From Methanolobus sp. UBA474 (GTDB lineage Archaea; Halobacteriota; Methanosarcinia; Methanosarcinales; Methanosarcinaceae), in contig DANZ01000147.1 in assembly GCA_002501695.1 (NCBI GenBank), positions 3,291 through 17,974 of the forward strand: 14,684 bases of DNA. Direction: 5' to 3'. Shown here piece by piece: positions 1 to 6,479 of the stretch (position 1 is the stretch's first letter; each line of letters starts with the position of its first letter). The position numbers were made by a program, and so were the translations under genes. The notes beneath the pieces were generated by a model. That model worked only from the letters and a program-made list of their open reading frames with translations, was not told the origin of the DNA and did not search any database.

Positions 1-1121
1 GCATCAATGATCATAACTCCGCTTATTATGTTTGCAAGTACAGCTTCCATTTTCTGCTGGTTCTCATGCTCTGCCGCCTGAATTTTGCCCTCGTTCTCTT
101 CTAGGGTTTGCAGCATGTAGTTAATATTGTCTGCAAGCATGTACAGCTCGTCGTTGCCGTCCATATCCACCCGGGAAGAAAGTGATCCGTCCTCGGTGAT
201 AGCACTCACGTTACGGCTCAGGAGGGTCAGGCGTGCAAGCACCGATCTTTCGATCAATAATACCAGGACAAAACCATAAATTGCCCCTATGGCCAGCAGT
301 GCGTATAATACGTAATGGATAGCAGATTGTCCCTGCTGATACACGTCCCTTGGCATCTCGATCTCCATTATCATTAAAGGAGCCTCATTGATGTCTTTTA
401 ATAATGTGGTTCCTATGACAGTGCCTTCATCTGCATAATCGATCTGAAGCCTCTCGCTGTCCTGCAGAAAGATGGAGTTTTTACTCAGAGCTGGCATATC
501 CGGATCGATATCTTTTATGTTGATGGATAGCTGGGTAGTTTCCTCGAGTTCCGCGATAAGCCCGGGGTCCAGGAATTTTGCAATGACAAGTGTACCTGCA
601 ACGTCATCTGTTGAACCTGAGGTTATGGGGCTTGTTCCGACAAGCATAGGGCCTTCAGGAGTATTTACTATGCCGGATATGTATCTGTAGGGAGAGGCCC
701 CTGAGAAGAGCTCATTGCCCAGAGCTTCGAGAAAAGCAGGTGGCACTTCTCTTTCCTCAAATGTGTGGCGATCTGCCCCTAAAGAGTAGTACGGTTTGCC
801 GGAAACATCATAGAACAGCATCATATCTATCTGCAGATTTGGCAGTGTCCCAGAATCAAGATTATCATCGATATAACTGTTCTCTCCATGCAGAAATAAA
901 TAGGTAGCTTCCCACTGGCCCCAATCCTTTGCCGTATTTACAAGGTGATCGGTCTGGGAATCAATGGCTTCAGTCGCTCTTAATACGTTCTTTGCAACCT
1001 CCCGTTCTTCAAGACTGGAAAAGCTGTTATCCATTATTGATCCGGTGATCACGGCAAGCAGGACGAAAAGAGAGATGAAAGTGATCGCAAGGATTGCGAG
1101 TGTCCTGTTACGTATCTTCAG
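1..1121 (-). CDS. CHASE4-HAMP membrane sensor, probable histidine kinase (partial, C-terminus off left edge)
   Basis: I translated this frame from the reverse strand: 373 uninterrupted codons. Visible are a membrane helix (about residues 8-26), an extracytoplasmic region matching CHASE4 (about 40-250, with TAKDWGQWEATYLF around 63-76 and RYISGIV near 146), a second helix (about 269-290), a HAMP segment (about 290-343), a coiled coil and the likely start of a PAS domain (EAVLANIISGVMIID). The kinase core would lie beyond the window, so histidine kinase activity is inferred from family architecture. It follows the receiver gene and overlaps its end by 14 bases, so the two are probably co-translated and may act in one signalling pathway. 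No ATG, GTG or TTG lies between the upstream in-frame stop (1140-1142) and the first helix. A CTG at 1119-1121, seven bases after GGAGGA (1129-1134), gives the expected MKIRNRTLAI start. The first ATG, codon 30, would remove the first membrane helix. Confidence 0.8.
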   Translation of the reverse strand, partial: MKIRNRTLAILAITFISLFVLLAVITGSIMDNSFSSLEEREVAKNVLRATEAIDSQTDHLVNTAKDWGQWEATYLFLHGENSYIDDNLDSGTLPNLQIDMMLFYDVSGKPYYSLGADRHTFEEREVPPAFLEALGNELFSGASPYRYISGIVNTPEGPMLVGTSPITSGSTDDVAGTLVIAKFLDPGLIAELEETTQLSINIKDIDPDMPALSKNSIFLQDSERLQIDYADEGTVIGTTLLKDINEAPLMIMEIEMPRDVYQQGQSAIHYVLYALLAIGAIYGFVLVLLIERSVLARLTLLSRNVSAITEDGSLSSRVDMDGNDELYMLADNINYMLQTLEENEGKIQAAEHENQQKMEAVLANIISGVMIID

Positions 1122-1494
1122 GGGATATTCCTCCGCCTGTTACGTATGAACGGACCGTTCCTACAAAAGTTGATACATCTATCGGTTTTGAAATATATCC
1201 TATGCAGCCTGCATTGATGAACTTTTGCCTGTCGCCCTGCATGGCATGAGCGGTCAGCGCAACAACAGGGATCTTTTGGGATATACTATCTTGATTTATA
1301 TTTTTGATGACTTCAAGACCATCCATCCCCGGCAGCTGAATGTCCAGAAGTATCAGATCAAAGTGAGTATCCCTTATCCTGGCAAGTGCTTCCGGGCCAT
1401 CGAAGGCTTGTGTGACATCAATGCCTCCCGATTTGAGAATATAGGTCACCAGCTCCATATTCATAGGGTTATCTTCTACTACTAGTACTTTCAC
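1108..1494 (-). CDS. Single-domain response regulator (CheY-like receiver)
   Basis: This 128-residue protein is a complete receiver domain with no output domain. Acidic-pocket residues E7 and D8 are in VLVVEDNP, the phospho-acceptor is D51 in LLDIQLPGMDG, the switch Thr is T81 in VALTAHAM, and the conserved Lys is K103 in SKPID. It should accept phosphate from a histidine kinase and signal by protein contact or as a relay, like the small receivers near sensor kinases in methanogens. The start is GTG (1492-1494) with a weak GGGAT element six bases upstream. Its stop lies 14 bases inside the downstream CHASE4 sensor, whose Shine-Dalgarno sits within this gene, so the pair looks translationally coupled. 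The partner kinase and the output target are inferred. Family assignment is very secure. Confidence 0.93.
   Translation of the reverse strand: MKVLVVEDNPMNMELVTYILKSGGIDVTQAFDGPEALARIRDTHFDLILLDIQLPGMDGLEVIKNINQDSISQKIPVVALTAHAMQGDRQKFINAGCIGYISKPIDVSTFVGTVRSYVTGGGISPEDT
1129..1134 (-). promoter_or_regulatory. Shine-Dalgarno GGAGGA deciding a CTG start
   Basis: On the minus strand GGAGGA lies inside the end of the receiver gene, seven bases before CTG at 1121-1119. That is ideal spacing for initiation of the sensor gene, and no conventional start codon exists nearby in that frame. Confidence 0.6.
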
Positions 1495-1535
1495 AGTTTT
1501 ATCCCGATGAGTTTATATGGATGTTTAAATGTTCC

Positions 1536-1550
1536 TGTATATATATTTAT
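1536..1550 (-). promoter_or_regulatory. TATA-like promoter of the receiver-sensor operon
   Basis: The minus strand reads ATAAATATATATACA here. With archaeal TATA-to-start spacing of about 26 bases, transcription would begin near 1518 and leave a leader of about 25 bases before the GTG at 1494. This is inferred from base composition and spacing only. Confidence 0.35.
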
Positions 1551-1592
1551 TGTGATTTATTCATTTATGCTGCACCAGTTCTCAAAGACTAC

Positions 1593-1605
1593 CAAAAATA
1601 CTTAA
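1593..1605 (+). promoter_or_regulatory. TATA/BRE-like promoter of the HARP gene
   Basis: CAAAAATACTTAA on the plus strand resembles an archaeal BRE plus TATA element. A transcript from it would start near 1627, leaving a leader of about 45 bases before the ATG at 1673. The rest of the 1495-1672 divergent region holds nothing else I recognise. Confidence 0.35.
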
Positions 1606-1672
1606 CCGTGGGATTCCCATTATTACTAGCAGGTTCTGCTTAAATGAAGCCTGTGATAGTTCAGGGAGTTAC

Positions 1673-2380
1673 ATGTTACGACAGCGTTTTGTTCTGGACA
1701 CTACTGCACTTACAGATCTGCAGACCCGCGAGAAGCTGGATGTTGCAGGCATGTGTGAAGGAATGAGGAAAGTACTGGAATTGATAGCAGCTGCACGTCT
1801 GCAGCTTGGGATCAGTTGTTATGTGCCTTTCCCTTCCGTTTATAATGAACTGCGTGAATTCGCACAGAATAACGGTTGTGATGCCGACGTGATTGCAAAG
1901 ATCGATACCTGGCTGGTAAAGAAGGCTCCTGACAGGTATAATGTACAGATACCATCCAAAGTATTCCATGAGTATGTTTCACACATGAGGGAGCGCATCA
2001 ACAAGGGAATGGTGATCGCCGAGGAAACGATATGGGAGTCGTCCACGGATTGCCTGCTCATCCCGACCAAAGCCGATAACAAGAAGGACATTGATGCCGA
2101 TATCGAGCGGGGTGTGATCGGCGTCCATATCGGTAAGTTCAGGAATAAGTATCGCAGTGCTCTGCGCTATGGCATCCTTGACAGTGCTCCTGATATTGAC
2201 GTGCTGATCCTTGCCAGGGAACTGGAGGCAGCAGTTGTAGCAAGTGATTTTGGCATACAGAAATGGGCGGAAGAACTTGGAGTGCGTTTCGTTCCTGCAA
2301 GCACGTTTCCCATGATACTGCAGGAATACCTGGAGCATGCACCGGTAGCCGGTTCTGGGAATAAGGCCGATATATTATGA
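1673..2380 (+). CDS. HARP: RNA-free ribonuclease P homologue (PIN domain, formerly 'RNA ligase partner')
   Basis: This 235-residue protein begins with RQRFVLDTTALTD, the hallmark of the HARP family (homologues of Aquifex RNase P, UPF0278), PIN-like metallonucleases that can remove the 5' leader of pre-tRNA without an RNA subunit. Acidic residues suited to metal binding are D9 in the first strand and D170, D174, D176 and D192 in the segment LDSAPDIDVLI...VASDFG; the central helical region (about 60-160) is typical of the family. Archaea normally also carry RNA-based RNase P, so the cellular role of archaeal HARP is unclear. The family was once named for a neighbouring RNA ligase, which is not in this window. 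MAT follows after 88 bases on the same strand and may be co-transcribed. The ATG at 1673 has GGGAG four bases upstream and matches the family N-terminus. Family assignment is secure; the activity is from homologues. Confidence 0.92.
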   Translation: MLRQRFVLDTTALTDLQTREKLDVAGMCEGMRKVLELIAAARLQLGISCYVPFPSVYNELREFAQNNGCDADVIAKIDTWLVKKAPDRYNVQIPSKVFHEYVSHMRERINKGMVIAEETIWESSTDCLLIPTKADNKKDIDADIERGVIGVHIGKFRNKYRSALRYGILDSAPDIDVLILARELEAAVVASDFGIQKWAEELGVRFVPASTFPMILQEYLEHAPVAGSGNKADIL

Positions 2381-2468
2381 TGATCTGCAGGCCCTGAACG
2401 GAGCATAGCCCGGTGTCAGGAGCATGTCATCAAGACAGAAGCACGTATAAGGGTAAGGGGGTAAATAA

Positions 2469-3683
2469 GTGAGGAATATATCAGTAGAGGAATTCAGGGC
2501 ATCCTGTGCGGCCGCGCAGGACCTTGAGATAGTTGAAAGGAAGGGAAAAGGGCATCCTGACAGCATATGTGATGCTCTGATGGACAGGATCTCTGTTAAT
2601 CTTTGCGGGGAGTATCTGGAGCGTTTTGGTACTGTTCTGCACCATAACACGGATAAGTGCCTGCTTGTAGCCGGGGAGGTGGCGGGCATCTTTGGCGGTG
2701 GGATGGTTGTGAATCCCATGCTGCTGGTCATCGGTGACCGCGCTACCTTCGAGGCAGAAGGGGAAGATATCGATGTATGCGGCATAGCTATTGATACCGC
2801 TACCAATTGGTTTGATGAGAACCTGCGTTTTGTCAGGCCTGAGCATGTGGACTATCAGGTGGAACTAAGGCCAGGGTCTGCAGAACTGACCGATATCTTC
2901 AGAAGGGGGGGAGAGAATCTGGGCTCCAATGATACTTCCGCAGCTGTTGGATACGCGCCTCTGTCCTTTACGGAAAGAATGGTCCTTGATACCGAGAAGC
3001 ACCTGAACTCAGCCCCTTTCAAGGAAAAGTATCCCGAGTCAGGTGAGGATATCAAGGTGATGGGTGTAAGGAGGGGCGGTAATTTCGATATGACCGTAGC
3101 GATGCCGCTTATAGATAGTTTTGTAGAGTCCGAGGAGCATTACTTCCGCATGAAAGATGAACTGCTGGATGCTATGCAGGAACATATCTCCGGGTACCTG
3201 GAGGAAAAGAAGGTCTCAGTCAATACTTCTCTCAAATTCAATAACCTGGACGTCCCGGGGCGGGGTATGGAAGGCATCTATACTACTGTTACAGGTACCT
3301 CGGCCGAGGATGCCGACTGCGGGCAGGTGGGTCGCGGCAATCGTGTCAACGGTATCATACCACTCAACCGCCCTGTAAGCAGCGAGGCTGCAGCCGGCAA
3401 GAATCCGGTAAGCCATGTGGGCAAGATATACAATGTACTCTCTCATCGTATTGCTGACAGGATATACACCAATGTCCCGGATGTGGAAGAGGCCTATGTA
3501 TGGCTTTTGAGCGATATAGGCGTCCCCATCGATCAGCCAAAGGTGGCTGCAGCCCAGATACTCATGAAAAAGGGCTCTGTTGACTCTGTAAGGGACGAGG
3601 TCATAGAAGTAATAGATAATGAACTGGAGAATATCCGGGAATTCACCATGGAGCTTGCGAGGGGAACGATATCCATCTATTGA
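2469..3683 (+). CDS. mat: Archaeal-type S-adenosylmethionine synthetase (methionine adenosyltransferase)
   Basis: The enzyme makes S-adenosylmethionine from methionine and ATP (EC 2.5.1.6) and supplies methylation and radical-SAM chemistry. The 404-residue protein matches the archaeal MAT family (COG1812), which is very divergent from bacterial MetK. Recognisable segments are ERKGKGHPDSICDALMDRIS near residue 23, HNTDKCLLVAGE near 60, the glycine stretch FGGGM around 75, GSNDTSAAVGYAPLS in the middle and GRGNRVNGIIPLNRP near 290. Length is normal for the family (about 400). The start is GTG at 2469, supported by AAGGGGG ending about seven bases upstream. HARP lies upstream on the same strand; the 3' end faces the DGGGP synthase gene, with only 16 bases between the two stop codons. 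I saw no riboswitch-like structure in the 88-base upstream gap. Confidence 0.96.
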   Translation: MRNISVEEFRASCAAAQDLEIVERKGKGHPDSICDALMDRISVNLCGEYLERFGTVLHHNTDKCLLVAGEVAGIFGGGMVVNPMLLVIGDRATFEAEGEDIDVCGIAIDTATNWFDENLRFVRPEHVDYQVELRPGSAELTDIFRRGGENLGSNDTSAAVGYAPLSFTERMVLDTEKHLNSAPFKEKYPESGEDIKVMGVRRGGNFDMTVAMPLIDSFVESEEHYFRMKDELLDAMQEHISGYLEEKKVSVNTSLKFNNLDVPGRGMEGIYTTVTGTSAEDADCGQVGRGNRVNGIIPLNRPVSSEAAAGKNPVSHVGKIYNVLSHRIADRIYTNVPDVEEAYVWLLSDIGVPIDQPKVAAAQILMKKGSVDSVRDEVIEVIDNELENIREFTMELARGTISIY

Positions 3684-3699
3684 TCAGGGACCATATCGA

Positions 3700-4551
3700 T
3701 CAGGCTCCGGCAAGGAACGATATCAATGCAAAGGCCATAGCCAACTTGAACATGCGGGACGATCCGGCAGGGTTGTCCTTTCCCAGGATCTCATAGACCG
3801 CGATCGCAAACAGCAGATCAGCGATAGCTACGAGGAGGAGATACCTGGCGCTCATAAAGGACTGCATGTATGGCAGAGGGCTTGCCAGCACGGCTATCAG
3901 GCCTATTGATGCTGCAATATAGGCAGCCTTCCGGGAACCTATCACAATGGGAAGGGTGCGTGCGCGGTCTTTCATATCGCCGTCCATGTCCTCTATATCC
4001 TTTACTATCTCCCTGGCAACTGTCGCAAGGGTGGCAAGCAGGAACAACACGAACACGCTTTCAAGCCCGCCGTTTCCAAAGAAGACAGCACCTCCGAAGA
4101 GGAAGGTCGACCCGGTAAGGTAACCTACAGCCAGATTCCCAAGGAAAGCAGTGCGCTTGAGGGTCCTTGCATAATATATCAGGAGCAGGGAATTAAAAAG
4201 TGCTATCATCCCGCAGGGGACATTGATCAGGAACGCAATGGCTGTCCCTGCTGCAAAGAGCGCAAGTGAGAACCGCAGGGCTGCAGAAGTGCTGATCCTT
4301 CCTGAAGGTATCGGTCTTTTTGGCTTGTTCACCCTGTCGATCTCAATGTCATAATAGTCATTGATACTGTTCCCGGCCCCGGTCACCAGGAAGACCGTCA
4401 GGAATACAAGAGCCGAGTCGTAGAATGGGAAGAGCGGAACGCCGGGAGTGTTCGCTGCCAGGATATTGTATGCAATAAAAACACCTATGGTCGCCGCTAT
4501 TGCAGCCATCATGCAATTGCCGTAGCGCATCAGTTCCAGGTATGCCTTCAT
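3700..4551 (-). CDS. Geranylgeranylglycerol-phosphate geranylgeranyltransferase (DGGGP synthase, UbiA family)
   Basis: This membrane prenyltransferase adds the second geranylgeranyl chain to geranylgeranylglyceryl phosphate (EC 2.5.1.42), giving the archaeol core. The 283-residue protein has the UbiA hallmark NDYYDIEID at 64-72 followed by RVNKPKRPIPSGRIS, and a second Asp-rich motif DIEDMDGD at 185-192 before RARTLPIVIGSRKA; both bind Mg-diphosphate in the family. Roughly eight to nine hydrophobic helices are visible. Length and the N-terminal MKAYLELMRYGNC fit archaeal DGGGP synthases. It lies 21 bases downstream of nadA on the same strand, so it is probably the last gene of the nadX-nadA operon, an odd pairing of NAD and lipid synthesis. 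A GGAG element is 11 bases before the ATG, slightly long. Another UbiA substrate is possible, but this fits best. Confidence 0.88.
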   Translation of the reverse strand: MKAYLELMRYGNCMMAAIAATIGVFIAYNILAANTPGVPLFPFYDSALVFLTVFLVTGAGNSINDYYDIEIDRVNKPKRPIPSGRISTSAALRFSLALFAAGTAIAFLINVPCGMIALFNSLLLIYYARTLKRTAFLGNLAVGYLTGSTFLFGGAVFFGNGGLESVFVLFLLATLATVAREIVKDIEDMDGDMKDRARTLPIVIGSRKAAYIAASIGLIAVLASPLPYMQSFMSARYLLLVAIADLLFAIAVYEILGKDNPAGSSRMFKLAMAFALISFLAGA

Positions 4552-4572
4552 GGTCTCTTAAGCTCCTGCTCC

Positions 4573-5493
4573 CTACCTGTTCCTTTTGACCGCAAGCATA
4601 CGGTCGAGTGCAAGTTTCGCCCTGACACTCACATTTTCAGGGACCGATATGACATGCTGCATATTCTCAAGGCTGAGCATAAGAGCATCAAGGTCTATGG
4701 CCTTCATCTCAGGACATATCGCGAAATCAGATGCACAATAGAATCTCTTGTCAGGATTGTCTTTTTCCAGTTTGTGAAGAATGCCCTTCTCCGTTGCAAT
4801 GATGAATTCCCCGGACCCCGACCTGCAGGCGTGATCAAGCATACCGGTGGTACTGTAGACCCGGTCAGAGAGTTCAAGGACATCCCTGCGGCATTCCGGA
4901 TGGGCAAGTATCTCCGCATCGGGATGCTCTCTCCTGGCCCGGATGATGTCACTCACAAGTATCTGGTTATGCGTGGGACAATAGCCGTTCCAGGGAATCA
5001 CTTTTTTAGTGGTGTTCCTGGACACATAATCAGCAAGGTTCCTGTCAGGTACAAAAAGCACCTCTTCCTCCTCAAGGGAATTGACAACCTCAATTGCATT
5101 TGCTGAAGTGCAGCAGATGTCGCTTTCAGCCTTTACTTCTGCAGTGGAATTGACATAGCAGACAACAGCAGCTTCAGGGTACTTCTTCTTCTCCTCGCGC
5201 AGGGCAGAGACGGTCACCATTGACGCCATCGGGCAGCCGGCATACATCTCCGGCAGCAGCACTGTCTTGTGAGGGCTCAGGATAGCAGCACTCTCTGCCA
5301 TGAAGTGCACTCCGCAGAACACTATCACCTCCGCATCCTGCTGTACTGCCTGCTGGCTGAGGCCAAGGGAGTCGCCTGTGAAGTCAGCTATATCCTGGAT
5401 CTCGCTCCTCTCATAATTATGGGCAAGGATGACAGCATTACGCATGCCCTTCAGTTCACTGATCCTTTCAATGGTTTTTCTCATATCCTGCAT
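4573..5493 (-). CDS. nadA: Quinolinate synthase A
   Basis: NadA is a [4Fe-4S] enzyme that condenses iminoaspartate with dihydroxyacetone phosphate to quinolinate (EC 2.5.1.72). The 306-residue protein has the three expected cluster cysteines: C87 in YAGCPMA, C172 in NGYCPTH and C260 in AICPEMK. Other family motifs are AHNYERSEIQD near 24, GDSLGLS at 40-46, CGVHFMAESA at 60-69, HPEC at 198-201 and STTGML near 214. Length matches the compact three-domain archaeal and bacterial enzymes. It sits 45 bases downstream of nadX, which should supply its substrate, and 21 bases before DGGGP synthase. The ATG at 5491-5493 is preceded by GTGATC, which can pair with the extreme 3' end of 16S rRNA at normal register; a second in-frame ATG three codons later is a less likely alternative. 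Function is very secure. Confidence 0.96.
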   Translation of the reverse strand: MQDMRKTIERISELKGMRNAVILAHNYERSEIQDIADFTGDSLGLSQQAVQQDAEVIVFCGVHFMAESAAILSPHKTVLLPEMYAGCPMASMVTVSALREEKKKYPEAAVVCYVNSTAEVKAESDICCTSANAIEVVNSLEEEEVLFVPDRNLADYVSRNTTKKVIPWNGYCPTHNQILVSDIIRARREHPDAEILAHPECRRDVLELSDRVYSTTGMLDHACRSGSGEFIIATEKGILHKLEKDNPDKRFYCASDFAICPEMKAIDLDALMLSLENMQHVISVPENVSVRAKLALDRMLAVKRNR

Positions 5494-5538
5494 GGGATCA
5501 CTGTAAAATTGTAGTTATTATATGAGTCCGGTGTGCCC

Positions 5539-6354
5539 TCAGGTCCCTACCTGGAAAGGGCTTGATATCTTCTTCAAGGTCGCTATTGCGGAGAGTTGTG
5601 CAAGGTAACTGCTCTTTGGGTTTGCGGGAGAGGGAACGTTTTCGACTTTAGTTGTGAATTTCCCGAAGGCTCCTTCCACAGTTATCTCGTGTATGTTGCG
5701 TGTGATCGACGGATCGGCAATTACTCTTACTCTCGTTTTTTCGAACCCTATACCTGCAACGCTTAAAGTGGCTGCGACATTGACGTTTGCCGGGAATGCC
5801 GTGACAGCCTCTTTTGCCGGTCCTTCGAACAGCACGGTCGTAGCATTTATCCTGTCAAGGTCGATATTGTTCCGGATAATAAAGGGTGCGCCTGCGAGCC
5901 CTCCGGGAGGTTTCCGGGTCGTGATGGTAACTGCGTATATCTCCGCGCTGGCCGCGGATTTTAGTCCGTCAAGACCAACAATGGCCCCGGATGGCAGGTA
6001 AACCTTGCAGTTATTCTCTGCAGCCAGTTCCTCGATCCTGTGGCGCAGGTCATCGTTTGCAAGGGCACCGACGCTCAATATCATTACGTCACAGTGGGCG
6101 AGCAGTGCCAGTGGCACTATGTCATGGACAGCTTCCTGTGAGGCGCATTCTACCAGAAGATCTATGTGTTTGACCATCTCGGTGATCTCCATGATCTCAG
6201 GCCTGGATCTCCTCAGATGCCCCCTGACCTTCTCGGCATCGCAGGAGTTCCTGTCATAAACGGCTACAAGTTCGGCTCTTACTGCTCCCTCATCTATGGC
6301 CTTGCATATTCCTTTGCCTATAGTCCCGCAGCCTATAACTCCTATCCTGAGCAT
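5539..6354 (-). CDS. nadX: L-aspartate dehydrogenase
   Basis: NadX oxidises L-aspartate to iminoaspartate with NAD(P)+ (EC 1.4.1.21), replacing aspartate oxidase NadB in many archaea. The 271-residue protein starts with a Rossmann fold, MLRIGVIGCGTIGKG, giving the dinucleotide loop GCGTIG at 8-13. It continues with VECAS at 68-72, the family segment LPSGAIVGLDGLK at 120-132, FPANVNVAATL at 187-197, a probable catalytic His (H222 in NIHEI) and NPKSSYLAQLSAIATL near the C-terminus. Length agrees with archaeal AspDH. It is the first gene of the minus-strand operon, 45 bases ahead of nadA, and is divergent from nadC, so the three genes together cover aspartate to nicotinate mononucleotide. The ATG at 6352-6354 has GGTGT five bases upstream. 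Assignment is secure from motifs and context. Confidence 0.94.
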   Translation of the reverse strand: MLRIGVIGCGTIGKGICKAIDEGAVRAELVAVYDRNSCDAEKVRGHLRRSRPEIMEITEMVKHIDLLVECASQEAVHDIVPLALLAHCDVMILSVGALANDDLRHRIEELAAENNCKVYLPSGAIVGLDGLKSAASAEIYAVTITTRKPPGGLAGAPFIIRNNIDLDRINATTVLFEGPAKEAVTAFPANVNVAATLSVAGIGFEKTRVRVIADPSITRNIHEITVEGAFGKFTTKVENVPSPANPKSSYLAQLSAIATLKKISSPFQVGT

Positions 6355-6375
6355 TCTTCACACCATGGAATCGCA

Positions 6376-6417
6376 TACATTGACTGATATTTTTATTCCC
6401 ACTGCTTACATTGATTG
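6376..6417. repeat. Paired 11-base direct repeat in the nadX/nadC divergent promoter, candidate operator
   Basis: TACATTGACTG (6376-6386) and TACATTGATTG (6407-6417) differ at one base and start 31 bases apart, about three helical turns. They lie between the divergent starts of nadX and nadC and flank a TATA-like AATAAAAATATC read on the minus strand (about 6387-6398). A regulator of NAD synthesis could bind here; the function is inferred. Confidence 0.35.
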
Positions 6418-6442
6418 CTTAAGTAGGTTTTCCTTGCCTCTT

Positions 6443-6456
6443 AAAAGCATATAAAT
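6443..6456 (+). promoter_or_regulatory. TATA/BRE promoter of nadC, probably giving a leaderless transcript
   Basis: AAAAGC followed by ATATAAAT (6449-6456) is a good archaeal BRE-TATA pair. Its centre lies about 27 bases before the GTG at 6480, so transcription would start at or within a few bases of the start codon. No convincing Shine-Dalgarno precedes that codon, in keeping with a leaderless message. Confidence 0.5.
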
Positions 6457-6479
6457 CTCTTGAAGATAATTATGTAACC

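Noticed and set aside
472..1149. Short plus-strand frames in the first 1.1 kb
   Set aside because: They lie opposite the continuous CHASE4-HAMP minus-strand frame, which explains the region.
2375..2440. Possible C/D-box guide RNA (ATGATGA followed by CTGA after about ten bases)
   Set aside because: No second C'/D pair or terminal stem is present, and the boxes overlap the HARP stop region; the match is too short.
2381..2468. SAM-responsive riboswitch before the MAT gene
   Set aside because: The 88-base gap has no recognisable riboswitch core or paired stems, and such switches would be unexpected in this lineage.
4654..5106. Plus-strand frame of 150 codons inside nadA
   Set aside because: It lies entirely opposite nadA, which has all three cluster cysteines; there is no family motif in the plus frame.
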